A stretch of DNA of 12,334 bases from Ruminococcaceae bacterium UBA1244 (GTDB taxonomy: Bacteria > Bacillota > Clostridia > Oscillospirales > Acutalibacteraceae), in the NCBI GenBank assembly GCA_002308635.1, contig DBWG01000076.1:1-12334 (forward strand), in the 5' to 3' direction. Within the stretch, counting starts at the first letter, position 1, and each line of letters starts with the position of its first letter. A model generated the notes under the pieces. The model worked only from the letters and a program-made list of their open reading frames with translations, did no database searches and had not been told where the DNA came from. This document shows, piece by piece, positions 1 through 6,927 of the stretch. Position numbers and translations under genes: made by a program.

Positions 1-303
1 GTATTCCCGAGCCAGATCGAGGCTGTTCTGCTGAATCTCGGTTACCCGCCGAACTACCAGATCCTGGTAGACCGCGTCAACAACACCGACACCTTTGAGA
101 TACACGTAGAGATGCTGCCCGAGGACTTCTCGGATACGCCGAAGGTCATCACAAAGAAGGAGAAGAAGATCCAGGCGGCTATGAAGGAGATGCTGGGCAT
201 CAACCCGACCATCCGCCTCGCCGCTCCCAAGTCCATCGCCAGAAGCGAAGGCAAGGCAGTCAGAGTAATCGACAACCGTAAGAAAATCGGTATCAACGTA
301 TAA
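1..303 (+). CDS. paaK: Phenylacetate-CoA ligase family protein, C-terminal fragment (5' end outside window)
   Basis: The first 100 codons of the window are open in frame 1 and end at TAA 301-303. The peptide starts VFPSQIEAVL, the motif that opens the C-terminal lid domain (AMP-binding_C_2) of phenylacetate-CoA ligases, and continues to SIARSEGKAVRVIDNR near the end, the family's C-terminal signature with the lysine/arginine-rich tail. These enzymes activate aryl acids (phenylacetate and related compounds) to CoA thioesters through an acyl-AMP intermediate in the cytoplasm. The adenylation core with the P-loop and A3/A5 motifs lies upstream of the window, so substrate preference cannot be judged. 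An ACT-domain gene follows 64 bp downstream on the same strand. In many Clostridia and archaea this pair accompanies indolepyruvate:ferredoxin oxidoreductase genes, which might sit just upstream here (inference). The ATG at 112 is an internal Met, not the start. Confidence 0.9.
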   Translation, partial: VFPSQIEAVLLNLGYPPNYQILVDRVNNTDTFEIHVEMLPEDFSDTPKVITKKEKKIQAAMKEMLGINPTIRLAAPKSIARSEGKAVRVIDNRKKIGINV

Positions 304-314
304 TATAGGTTGAG

Positions 315-343
315 ATTGCCACACCCGTAAACGGGCTCGCAAT
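315..343. repeat. REP-like palindromic repeat between paaK and the ACT gene
   Basis: ATTGC (315-319) pairs with GCAAT (339-343), and inside it CCCG (324-327) pairs with CGGG (332-335) around a TAAA loop. Read on the minus strand with its flanks, it has the form TGTCATTGCGAG...GTGGCAATCTCA. I recognise this as a small extragenic palindrome family scattered through many bacterial genomes, with conserved TGTCATTGCGAG and GGCAATCTC ends and a variable centre. It sits 11 bp after the ligase stop and just before the ACT gene's ribosome site, so it would form a hairpin within the bicistronic transcript. It has no T tract and is not a terminator. Genome-wide copy number cannot be seen here. Confidence 0.7.
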
Positions 344-367
344 GACAATAATATAAGGAGAAACAAT

Positions 368-799
368 ATGGCTATCAAACAATTATCTATCTTTGTAGAA
401 AACCGCGAGGGTACGCTGGTCACCGTGACTGACGCTATCGCCAAGGCAGGCGTGGATATCCGCGCTATGAGTGTGGCTGATACCAACGACTTCGGTATCT
501 TCCGCCTCATCGTCACCGACATCGACAAGGCTAAAAAAGCTCTGGACGAGGCTGACGCCTTTGTATCTATCACAGAGGTCGTCGGCGTTGCCCTTGAAGA
601 CAAGCCCGGCGCTCTTGCAAAGGTCGTAAAGATCCTCGCCGACCACAACATCAACATCGAGTATATGTATGCTTTCATCACAGTCTCAAAGAAGTTTGCG
701 TCTGTTGTACTCAGAGTTGCAGACAACGAGACCGCCGAAAAGATACTCGTCCAGAACGGCATAACTCTCCTTGAAGAAAAGGATGTACAGTCATTTTAA
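368..799 (+). CDS. Tandem ACT-domain protein
   Basis: A 143-residue cytoplasmic protein made of two ACT domains and nothing else. The first covers about residues 3-66 (KQLSIFVENREGTL... through a beta-alpha-beta fold) and the second about 70-138 (VVGVALEDKPGALAKVVKIL). The second carries the typical DKPGALAKV motif that begins an ACT helix and often contacts a bound amino acid. ACT domains are small-molecule (usually amino acid) sensors, and free-standing tandem forms are thought to regulate partner enzymes. The start is supported by AAGGAG at 355-360, seven bases before ATG. The gene follows a phenylacetate-CoA ligase with only a REP-like hairpin between, so the two are probably co-transcribed. 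A role in sensing an aromatic amino acid or aryl acid for that ligase is inference from this recurring pairing. Termination is likely at the 953-1000 hairpin. Confidence 0.92.
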   Translation: MAIKQLSIFVENREGTLVTVTDAIAKAGVDIRAMSVADTNDFGIFRLIVTDIDKAKKALDEADAFVSITEVVGVALEDKPGALAKVVKILADHNINIEYMYAFITVSKKFASVVLRVADNETAEKILVQNGITLLEEKDVQSF

Positions 800-816
800 T
801 TTTCTTTAACAGAATA

Positions 817-914
817 ATGACGGGTTGTGACGGGTTTACTATATCCTTTCGTATAAAAAAGAAAGAATAAAATATATATATAATAATATATATACAACCC
901 GTCATACCCGTCAT
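817..914. repeat. 98-bp inverted-repeat element with paired TGACGGGT words
   Basis: The left arm (817-836) and right arm (896-914) are inverted copies of about 19 bp, differing only by a TG/A change at the middle. Each arm contains two direct copies of TGACGGGT, with starts 11 bp apart on the left and 10 bp apart on the right, so there are four words arranged as two inverted pairs. The centre is very AT-rich, with alternating AT from about 870 to 894. There is no ORF of note and no T tract after the right arm. It could be a non-autonomous miniature element (MITE-like), or a binding site for a dimeric or tetrameric protein. I do not recognise a named family. It lies between the convergent ACT and feo transcription units. 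Confidence 0.65.
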
Positions 915-952
915 ATTTCCAAATAAGAATTATGATCCAATAGCTGACAACA

Positions 953-1000
953 AAGGCACGGTTTTCTGAATCACAGTAACCGTGCCTTGTTTTATTTCTT
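953..1000. terminator. Intrinsic terminator between convergent ACT and feo units
   Basis: An 11-bp stem with arms AAGGCACGGTT (953-963) and AACCGTGCCTT (978-988) encloses a 14-base loop. It is followed on the plus strand by GTTTTATTTCTT (989-1000), a good U-tract for transcripts from the ACT gene. Read leftward, the hairpin begins four bases after the stop codon of the small Cys-rich gene (992-994) and is followed by TTTGTTGT, a weaker U-tract. It therefore probably serves both convergent transcripts, more efficiently for the plus strand. Confidence 0.85.
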
Positions 1001-1144
1001 ATTTGATTTGCAGAAGGTGTTCTGACAATGCTCGCAGCCGCAGCCGCAGCCTTTACCCCGCTTTTTGTCCCTGACTATCTTTATGACAGCAAGCACCACA
1101 GCGGACACAATGAGAACAACGATCATTATTTCAATAATATTCAT
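992..1144 (-). CDS. FeoB-associated Cys-rich membrane protein (50 aa)
   Basis: A 50-codon gene runs from ATG 1144 to TAA 992, starting 15 bases after the feoB stop. The product begins with one hydrophobic helix (about residues 3-24: IIEIMIVVLIVSAVVLAVIK), then a basic patch (RDKKRGK) and a cysteine cluster, CGCGCEHC (residues 33-40), with a further Cys at 45. This layout, an N-terminal membrane helix followed by a short cytoplasmic Cys-rich tail, is that of the FeoB-associated Cys-rich membrane protein family (PF12669). Members of that family lie at the 3' end of feo operons in Firmicutes and take the position of FeoC. The cysteines may bind iron or a cluster to gate FeoB, but the family's mechanism is not established. 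A GTGGGG stretch just upstream may serve as a weak ribosome site, and translational coupling to feoB is likely. Confidence 0.87.
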   Translation of the reverse strand: MNIIEIMIVVLIVSAVVLAVIKIVRDKKRGKGCGCGCEHCQNTFCKSNKK

Positions 1145-1159
1145 TTCATACCCCACACT

Positions 1160-3499
1160 TCACACTCCACAAAGTCTTAAAATGCCGTATGCAGCTAAAG
1201 TAATAACATAAGCAACAGCACACTGCCAGAATATTACTGCTACTGACCACTTCGCTCCAAGCTCACGCCTGATGGACGCTATGGATGCGATACACGGAGT
1301 ATACAACAGGCTGAATATCAGCATAGATGACGCTGTAAGCGCTGACATTGAACCCGCAAGACCCGCAGGATAGAGTATTTCGAGTGATGAAACAACACTC
1401 TCCTTTGCCATGAAGCCGCTCATAAGTGACGTTACTATGCGCCAGTCGTTCATTCCTATTGGCGCAAATACCGGCGCTATCCATCCCGCTATCATCGCAA
1501 GTATGCTGTCCTGAGAATCACTCACCATATTGAACTGGATATCGAAATTCTGTAAGAACCAGACGACTATGGTACTTATAAATATAACCGTAAACGCTCT
1601 TACAAGAAAATCCTTTGCCTTTTCCCAGAGAAGCATCGTTACATTTTTTCTGCCGGGCAGACGGTAGTTCGGCAGCTCCATAACAAACGGTACAGCCTCA
1701 CCCTTGAAAACCGTCACTTTGTAGAACATCGCAACAAATATGCCGACAAGAATACCCAAAAGATATAAACCCATCATTATCAGCCAGCGGTAGTCCTTGA
1801 AGAAAATATCCACAAAAAATGCGTATATCGGCAGCTTTGCCGAACAGCTCATAAACGGAGTGAGAAGTATGGTCATTCTGCGGTCACGCTCACTGGGGAG
1901 TGTCCTTGTTGACATTACTGCCGGAACGGTACACCCGAAGCCTATCAGCATCGGAACTATGCTGCGTCCGGAAAGACCTATCTTCCGCAGCAGCTTGTCC
2001 ATAAAAAATGCCACTCTTGCCATATATCCGCTGTCTTCGAGAAGCGACAAAAACAGAAACAGCGTTATGATTATCGGCATAAAGGTCAGCACACTGCCCA
2101 CGCCGGCAAATATTCCGTCTATAAGCAGACCGATGAGCGCCTTGTTTACGTCGGCGGACTCCATCCATGATCTCAGTCCGTTAGATGCGCTGTCTATGCC
2201 CCATTCCATCAGCTTTTGAAGATTTCCGCCGATAACGTCAAACGTCAGCCAGAATACAAGCAGCATTATCGCTATGAACATCGGTATTGCAGTGAACTTT
2301 CCGGTCAGGATACGGTCAATGTTCCGGCTGCGCTTATGTTCCCTGCTCTCCTTGGGCTTTTCGACAGTCTGCTGACAGACTCTCTCAATGAACGAAAAAC
2401 GCATATCAGCGATCACTGCGTTGCGGTCGAGGGAACATTCTTCTTCCATCTGCTTTATGATATGTTTAAGAGTGTCCTTTTCACTGTCGGAAAGATCAAG
2501 CTTTTTCAGTATAAGCTCGTCACCCTCAACAAGCTTGCTTGCGGCAAAACGCAGCGGAAGCTCTGCTTTTTTGGCTTTGTCCTCGATAAGATGGATAACT
2601 GCGTGGAGACACCTGTGAACCGCTCCGTTATGATCCTCTGCGCTGCAGAAGTCCTGACGCTGAGGCTTTTCCTGATAGTGAGCAATATGTACTGCGTGTT
2701 TTACAAGCTCGTCAACGCCCTGATTTTTTGCGGCGGATATCGGAACTACAGGCACTCCTAAAAGCTGTTCAAGGGTGTTTATATCGACAGAACCGCCGTT
2801 TGCGGTAACCTCATCCATGATATTCAGTGCGACTACCATCGGGATGTCCATTTCAAGGAGCTGCATCGTAAGATACATATTGCGCTCGATATTTGTTGCG
2901 TCAACGATGTTTATTATCGCCTTCGGCTTTTCGCTCAGGACAAAATTACGGGAAACTATCTCTTCCTCCGAATAAGGCGACATTGAGTATATTCCCGGAA
3001 GGTCTGTCACCTTTGTTTTGGGATAGCCCTTTATCACTCCGTCCTTGCGGTCAACTGTAACTCCCGGAAAATTACCGACGTGCTGATTGCTGCCGGTAAG
3101 CTGATTGAAAAGCGTTGTTTTTCCGCTGTTCTGGTTGCCGACAAGAGCATAGGTCAGCACCTCGTCATCCGGAAGCGGGTCTCCGCTGCCCTTTGGATGG
3201 TACTTTCCTCCTTCGCCGAATCCGGGATGATCGGATGCCGTCTTTTTTTTCTTGTTTTTCTTTTCATTCTTTTCATCTGCCGGTTCGATCTCGATCTTTT
3301 TGGCATCGTCCACACGCAGCGTAAGTTCGTAACCGTGTATCCTGACCTGCATCGGGTCGCCCATCGGTGCGAATTTTACGAGTGTAAGGTACGCTCCGGG
3401 TATCATTCCCATATCAAGGAAATGCTGTCTGAGCCTTCCTTCACCGCCGACGGCTTTTATTACCGCTGACCGACCGACCTTTAGTTCACTTAGCTTCAT
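1160..3499 (-). CDS. feoB: Ferrous iron transporter, FeoA-FeoB fusion
   Basis: A 779-residue inner-membrane Fe2+ importer. Residues 1-73 are a complete FeoA SH3-like domain (MKLSELKVG start, GRLRQHFLDMGMIPG core). A lysine-rich linker (about 75-115, including KKNKKKK) joins it to the FeoB GTPase domain: G1 GNQNSGKT (121-128), a switch region NFPGVTVD (143-150), G3 DLPG (166-169), G4 NIMD (226-229) and G5 SAA (255-257). A helical GDI-like region follows to about 390. The remainder is the multispanning Gate core with GFGCTVPAV (520-528, conserved Cys) and CSAKLPIY (552-559). G1 has Gln where E. coli FeoB has Pro, a change I believe occurs in other Firmicutes. AGGAAAG lies just upstream of ATG. 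The gene sits 20 bp after a hydroxyacid dehydrogenase gene and 15 bp before the Cys-rich partner gene, so all three are probably one operon. No clear Fur or DtxR box was seen. Confidence 0.97.
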   Translation of the reverse strand: MKLSELKVGRSAVIKAVGGEGRLRQHFLDMGMIPGAYLTLVKFAPMGDPMQVRIHGYELTLRVDDAKKIEIEPADEKNEKKNKKKKTASDHPGFGEGGKYHPKGSGDPLPDDEVLTYALVGNQNSGKTTLFNQLTGSNQHVGNFPGVTVDRKDGVIKGYPKTKVTDLPGIYSMSPYSEEEIVSRNFVLSEKPKAIINIVDATNIERNMYLTMQLLEMDIPMVVALNIMDEVTANGGSVDINTLEQLLGVPVVPISAAKNQGVDELVKHAVHIAHYQEKPQRQDFCSAEDHNGAVHRCLHAVIHLIEDKAKKAELPLRFAASKLVEGDELILKKLDLSDSEKDTLKHIIKQMEEECSLDRNAVIADMRFSFIERVCQQTVEKPKESREHKRSRNIDRILTGKFTAIPMFIAIMLLVFWLTFDVIGGNLQKLMEWGIDSASNGLRSWMESADVNKALIGLLIDGIFAGVGSVLTFMPIIITLFLFLSLLEDSGYMARVAFFMDKLLRKIGLSGRSIVPMLIGFGCTVPAVMSTRTLPSERDRRMTILLTPFMSCSAKLPIYAFFVDIFFKDYRWLIMMGLYLLGILVGIFVAMFYKVTVFKGEAVPFVMELPNYRLPGRKNVTMLLWEKAKDFLVRAFTVIFISTIVVWFLQNFDIQFNMVSDSQDSILAMIAGWIAPVFAPIGMNDWRIVTSLMSGFMAKESVVSSLEILYPAGLAGSMSALTASSMLIFSLLYTPCIASIASIRRELGAKWSVAVIFWQCAVAYVITLAAYGILRLCGV

Positions 3500-3519
3500 A
3501 TTCTTTCCTCATTCTTTTT

Positions 3520-4467
3520 TCAGTTTACCTTGTTTTTTGGAGTGCCGTTGAGGAAGCTTCTGATATTGTCCGCAACTATGCCCATCAGTCTCTGTCGGGT
3601 CTCAACAGGCGCCCATGCAATATGCGGAGTTATTATGCAATTCTTTGCACCCATCAGGATACAGTTTTCTTCCATCGGCTCTACATTGAGCGTATCTATA
3701 CACGCTCCGCCAAGCTGACCGCTTTCAAGGGCTTCAAGTACATCCTTCTCCTCCATAACTCCGCCTCTTGCGGTATTTACAAACAGTGCGCCTTTTTTCA
3801 TTTTTTTGAATGTTCCGCTGTTGAACATCTTGTCAGAATCAGCGTTAAGCGGACAGTGGACGGTAACGATATCGCTTTGATACAGAAGCTCGTCAAGTTT
3901 CGTCTGTTCAACACCATCAACATTTTTAACGCTCCTGTTATATGCAAGCACCCTCATTCCAAAAGCATTCGCTATTTTCGCAACAGCCTGACCGATAGCT
4001 CCAAGCCCGACAATGCCGATAGTCTTGCCGTAAAGCTCATTGAGAGGATATACAAACGGCGAAAATGTCGGACTGCGCTTCCATTTTCCGTCCTGAACAT
4101 AGGTGTTGTACTGAGCAACACGGTTATAGTGTTCGAGGATGAGCGCAAAGGTATGCTGTGCAACGGCATTTGTTGAATATGAACCTGCGTTGCAGACCGT
4201 TATCCCATGCTCACGGCAATAGCCTGTATCAATATTGTTATAGCCTGTTGCAAACAAGCCGATGTATTTCAGTTTTTTGGCATATCTGAGCGTGTATTCG
4301 TTCATAAGGGTCTTATTGCAGACAACAAGATCAGCGTCACTTACTGCCTCGGCGACCTCCTCGTATGTCAGCAGACCATGCTGGACGACCTCACCAAATT
4401 CACTCAGGCAGTCCGCACTGACAAGCCCGTCAACAACAGTCTGAGCATCCGTCAATACTATCTTCAT
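3520..4467 (-). CDS. D-isomer-specific 2-hydroxyacid dehydrogenase (glycerate dehydrogenase-like)
   Basis: A cytoplasmic NAD(P)-dependent oxidoreductase of about 315 residues that interconverts 2-oxoacids and D-2-hydroxyacids. Numbering from the chosen Met, the Rossmann motif GLGAIG is at 154-159, the catalytic Arg is in NTARGG (Arg 234), the Glu is in NVEP (Glu 263) and the general-acid His is in TPHIAWAP (His 282). All catalytic residues are present and the length is normal. Overall it resembles the glycerate/hydroxypyruvate (HprA-like) subgroup, but substrate cannot be assigned. Start choice: the frame also has an ATG at 4485, but that one has no ribosome site and lies about nine bases from the predicted transcription start. 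ATG 4467 has AAGGG (4478-4482) upstream, so I prefer it. It is the first gene of the operon with feoAB, a placement with no obvious metabolic link. Confidence 0.92.
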   Translation of the reverse strand: MKIVLTDAQTVVDGLVSADCLSEFGEVVQHGLLTYEEVAEAVSDADLVVCNKTLMNEYTLRYAKKLKYIGLFATGYNNIDTGYCREHGITVCNAGSYSTNAVAQHTFALILEHYNRVAQYNTYVQDGKWKRSPTFSPFVYPLNELYGKTIGIVGLGAIGQAVAKIANAFGMRVLAYNRSVKNVDGVEQTKLDELLYQSDIVTVHCPLNADSDKMFNSGTFKKMKKGALFVNTARGGVMEEKDVLEALESGQLGGACIDTLNVEPMEENCILMGAKNCIITPHIAWAPVETRQRLMGIVADNIRSFLNGTPKNKVN

Positions 4468-4500
4468 TTCACCATTTCCCTTCATTGGTTTTACATATAA

Positions 4501-4529
4501 ATTATAATCTCATGGCCTGTTCAAGTCAA
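4501..4529 (-). promoter_or_regulatory. Sigma-70/SigA promoter of the dehydrogenase-feo operon
   Basis: On the minus strand there is TTGACT (4529-4524), a 17-bp spacer and TATAAT (4506-4501), giving a start near 4494 and a leader of roughly 27 bases to ATG 4467. Five of six bases match the -35 consensus and all six match the -10. It is the only good promoter upstream of the three-gene unit. Confidence 0.85.
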
Positions 4530-4599
4530 TATAAAACTCGGCACTCTGATCTCAGTTATTAAAATTTCCTTAGCAGACCTCAGACACCGCAAAATACAA

Positions 4600-4628
4600 T
4601 TGACACACTTTTGGCTGATATGTATAAT
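4600..4628 (+). promoter_or_regulatory. Perfect-consensus SigA promoter of the LRR protein gene
   Basis: TTGACA (4600-4605), a 17-bp spacer and TATAAT (4623-4628) match the vegetative consensus exactly. AAGGAGG follows at 4655-4661, eight bases before ATG 4670. Strong constitutive expression is predicted. It is divergent from the feo promoter, with the -35 boxes about 70 bp apart. Confidence 0.92.
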
Positions 4629-4669
4629 ATAGGCAGGCATCCACATACAACTAAAAGGAGGAATTTTCA

Positions 4670-6553
4670 ATGAAAGAAAAATGGGGAAGGAAAGTGGGTG
4701 CTGTTTCTCTGGCGGCACTGATGTTAGCCGGTGCAGGAACGGCAGGAGTTGTTCCGTTTGTCAGTGAAGGCTTGCAGGTAAGTGCGGCTGATAAGCTGAC
4801 CGAAGGAGATTTTGAGTACATCATAAAAGACGACGGCACGGTCTCAATATCGAAATATCAGGGCACTGAAGAAAATGTCGTTATTCCAGGTACGATAAAA
4901 GGTATGTCTGTAACAGGTATCGGACCCGGTGCGTTTGAGAATAAAAAAACTGTAACTTCCGTAACTATGCCCAAAAGCATCAAAGAAATCGGTTATCTTG
5001 CCTTTTCTGCAACAGGACTGACATCCGTTGTTATTCCCGACGGCGTTACCGCTATAGATAAATGTTTATTTGCCAACTGTAAAGCTCTGACCTCTGTGAA
5101 GCTTCATAAAAATATTACCTCTATCGCTGAATCTGCATTTTCCAATTGCGAAAGTCTTGTTTCGATAAATTTGCCGGACACACTGACAACCATAGAAGAA
5201 TATACGTTTTATGGATGCAATAACCTGACTTCCATTCATCTCCCCAGCAAGCTCACTTCTATCGGCAATAACGCTTTTTACGGATGTGAAAAGCTGACAT
5301 CTGTTGATTTCCCTTCCGGCATTAAAAGTATCGGAAACTGGGCCTTCGGCAGATGCCAAGCTCTGACATCTGTAACACTGCCTTCCGGTTTGACAACCGT
5401 TGAGAACTACGCCTTTGCCTATTCACACGGCATCCGGTCAGTGACTATTCCCGACAGCGTTAAACACCTTGGAAATGGTGTTTTTGAATACTGCATCTCT
5501 CTTGAATCATTAAGTATACCCAAAAACCTGACGGACATCGGTGATTCAGCCTTCCGTAAATGCGAACTGCTTGCAGATAAAAAAGGCTTTGTAGTTATCA
5601 ATAAGATACTTTTTGACTATGCCGGCAGCAGTAAAAATGTAAATATCCCTTATGGCATTACCCGTATTGCGGGTTATGCACTCAGCGAAAAGGATTTTAT
5701 GCTCTCCGTCAATATTCCCGACAGCGTGACGACCATCGAAGAACAGGCTTTTGGCTTCTGCTGGCGTCTGACCTCTGCAACTATCCCGGACAGCGTTACC
5801 TCGATCGGAGAAAAGGCTTTTCTCTGCTGTACGAGCCTGAAAAGTCTGATCGTTCCTGAAAGTGTGACAAGTATCGGCAGCGAGGCGTTTTACGGTTATC
5901 CCACTCCAATGGAAACCGTCCTGATGGGTAAAAAAGGAAGCTATGTTCAGAAATACGCACAATCGTATGATATCAAGTTCAAAGCCATCACATCATTCCC
6001 GACAGCTAACAAGGCTGTTCTTTCATCCGACAGCATCGTACTCGGCAATACCGTCACCGTGAACTGCGCCGCCAAAGAAGGTACTGCCCCCTATACATAC
6101 GCCGTTTACTACCGCAAAGAAGGCACATCCAAGTGGACAACTCTGCAGGGCTACAAGTCCAACTCCACGGTGACATTCAAACCCGGTGCGGCTGTAAACT
6201 ATGAAGTAAGAGTGGCTGTCAAGGATGCTTCCGGAAATATCGTCCGTAAGGATATGCCCCTCTCTGTTAAGAAACCCTTAGCCAACACATCCCGCCTCAA
6301 TCTTTCAGCAATCAAGTTGGGTGAAAAGGTCAAGGTGCGCTGCTTTGCCGAAAACGGAGAAACACCATATACATTCTCTGTACAGTACAAAAAGTCCGGC
6401 ACAACCAAATGGACAAACCTCGCCGTCAACAGCACCAACAATATCTTTGTTCTGAAGCCTGCCGCCGCCACTTCATACGATATCCGTGTAACAGCGAAGT
6501 CCTCCGACGGTCAGGTCTCCAAAAAAACTCTTACTCTCACTGTAACGAAATAA
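4670..6553 (+). CDS. Secreted BspA-type leucine-rich-repeat protein with two triple-tyrosine modules
   Basis: A 627-residue exported protein. The signal peptide has a basic start (MKEKWGRKVG), a hydrophobic core (about 11-30) and a likely cut near VSAA (37-40). Residues about 68-430 are a run of roughly 23-residue BspA/LRR_5 repeats of the form LTSVTIPDSVTSIGEKAF...C, closed by a capping segment (KGSYVQKYAQSYDIKFKAI). The C-terminus holds two beta-rich modules of about 90 residues (445-535 and 537-627) with the PYTYAVYY / SKW / YEVRV pattern of triple-tyrosine (Y_Y_Y-like) domains. There is no sortase motif or membrane anchor, so it is released or held non-covalently. BspA-type repeats generally mediate adhesion to host or matrix proteins. 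The ligand here is unknown. It is expressed alone from a perfect promoter, and no strong plus-strand terminator follows. The modules closely resemble those of the convergent gene at 6928-8898. Confidence 0.93.
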   Translation: MKEKWGRKVGAVSLAALMLAGAGTAGVVPFVSEGLQVSAADKLTEGDFEYIIKDDGTVSISKYQGTEENVVIPGTIKGMSVTGIGPGAFENKKTVTSVTMPKSIKEIGYLAFSATGLTSVVIPDGVTAIDKCLFANCKALTSVKLHKNITSIAESAFSNCESLVSINLPDTLTTIEEYTFYGCNNLTSIHLPSKLTSIGNNAFYGCEKLTSVDFPSGIKSIGNWAFGRCQALTSVTLPSGLTTVENYAFAYSHGIRSVTIPDSVKHLGNGVFEYCISLESLSIPKNLTDIGDSAFRKCELLADKKGFVVINKILFDYAGSSKNVNIPYGITRIAGYALSEKDFMLSVNIPDSVTTIEEQAFGFCWRLTSATIPDSVTSIGEKAFLCCTSLKSLIVPESVTSIGSEAFYGYPTPMETVLMGKKGSYVQKYAQSYDIKFKAITSFPTANKAVLSSDSIVLGNTVTVNCAAKEGTAPYTYAVYYRKEGTSKWTTLQGYKSNSTVTFKPGAAVNYEVRVAVKDASGNIVRKDMPLSVKKPLANTSRLNLSAIKLGEKVKVRCFAENGETPYTFSVQYKKSGTTKWTNLAVNSTNNIFVLKPAAATSYDIRVTAKSSDGQVSKKTLTLTVTK

Positions 6554-6612
6554 TCGTACCCGTCTGCAACAGCCGGAAACACCGCCATCATGGCTCAGAT
6601 AATAAAATACAG

Positions 6613-6651
6613 TAAAAAAACGACCGCATGGAACAAATCGTCCCATGCGGT
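6613..6651 (-). terminator. Leftward intrinsic terminator downstream of the surface-protein gene
   Basis: The stem arms GACCGCATGG (6621-6630) and CCATGCGGTC (6642-6651) enclose an 11-base loop. On the minus strand the stem is followed by a run of seven T (6619-6613), the hallmark of an intrinsic terminator. On the plus strand the sequence after the stem (ACGCACTTTCT) is poor, so it mainly ends leftward transcripts. It leaves about 280 bases of 3' leader after the stop at 6928, and that stretch holds a coding remnant. Confidence 0.85.
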
Positions 6652-6893
6652 CACGCACTTTCTAACGGTGCTGAAAATGATATTTCGTCAAGATCGGCTG
6701 CACTTATGTTTTCCATATCGAAGTAAACATAAAGCTGCCTCCTTCGGGTTTTCATCGTCATTTACGTCAAAGGTGATGTTATCCTTGACCTAATTGAAGT
6801 TTTGATTATTATCCCGAATCGTGATTGGGGAAGTTTTTGAACTATGCCGGAATCAACCGACAGCTTGCTGAATTGCACATTTGTATCCGCAGG
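6650..6893 (-). pseudogene. Degraded coding remnant with frameshifts and a nonsense codon
   Basis: This stretch has no intact gene, but the minus strand reads as protein-like segments in successive frames. They are PADTNVQFSKLSVDSG (from about 6893), then DNNQNFN interrupted by TAG and continuing VKDNITFDVNDDENPKEA, then after a further shift LYVYFDMENISAADLDEISF and SAPLESA. It ends at TGA 6652-6650, inside the terminator stem. Composition and acidic, beta-rich character match the secreted modular proteins next door. It is probably the tail of another surface protein, or a lost C-terminal part of the adjacent one. The family is not recognised. Fragment boundaries are approximate. Confidence 0.5.
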
Positions 6894-6927
6894 TTTTCAA
6901 TTCCGAGAGACAGTCGTTGTGAATGCT

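Noticed and set aside
870..895. AT-repeat tract as an origin or phage attachment site
   Set aside because: It is the core of the inverted-repeat element, with no integrase, tRNA or DnaA boxes nearby.
1797..2761. Long plus-strand open frames opposite feoB
   Set aside because: They are antisense shadows of the strongly supported FeoA-FeoB frame, with no ribosome sites and no recognisable domains.
4468..4485. Earlier ATG at 4485 as start of the hydroxyacid dehydrogenase
   Set aside because: There is no ribosome site, it is almost at the predicted transcription start, and ATG 4467 has AAGGG upstream and begins at the conserved domain edge.
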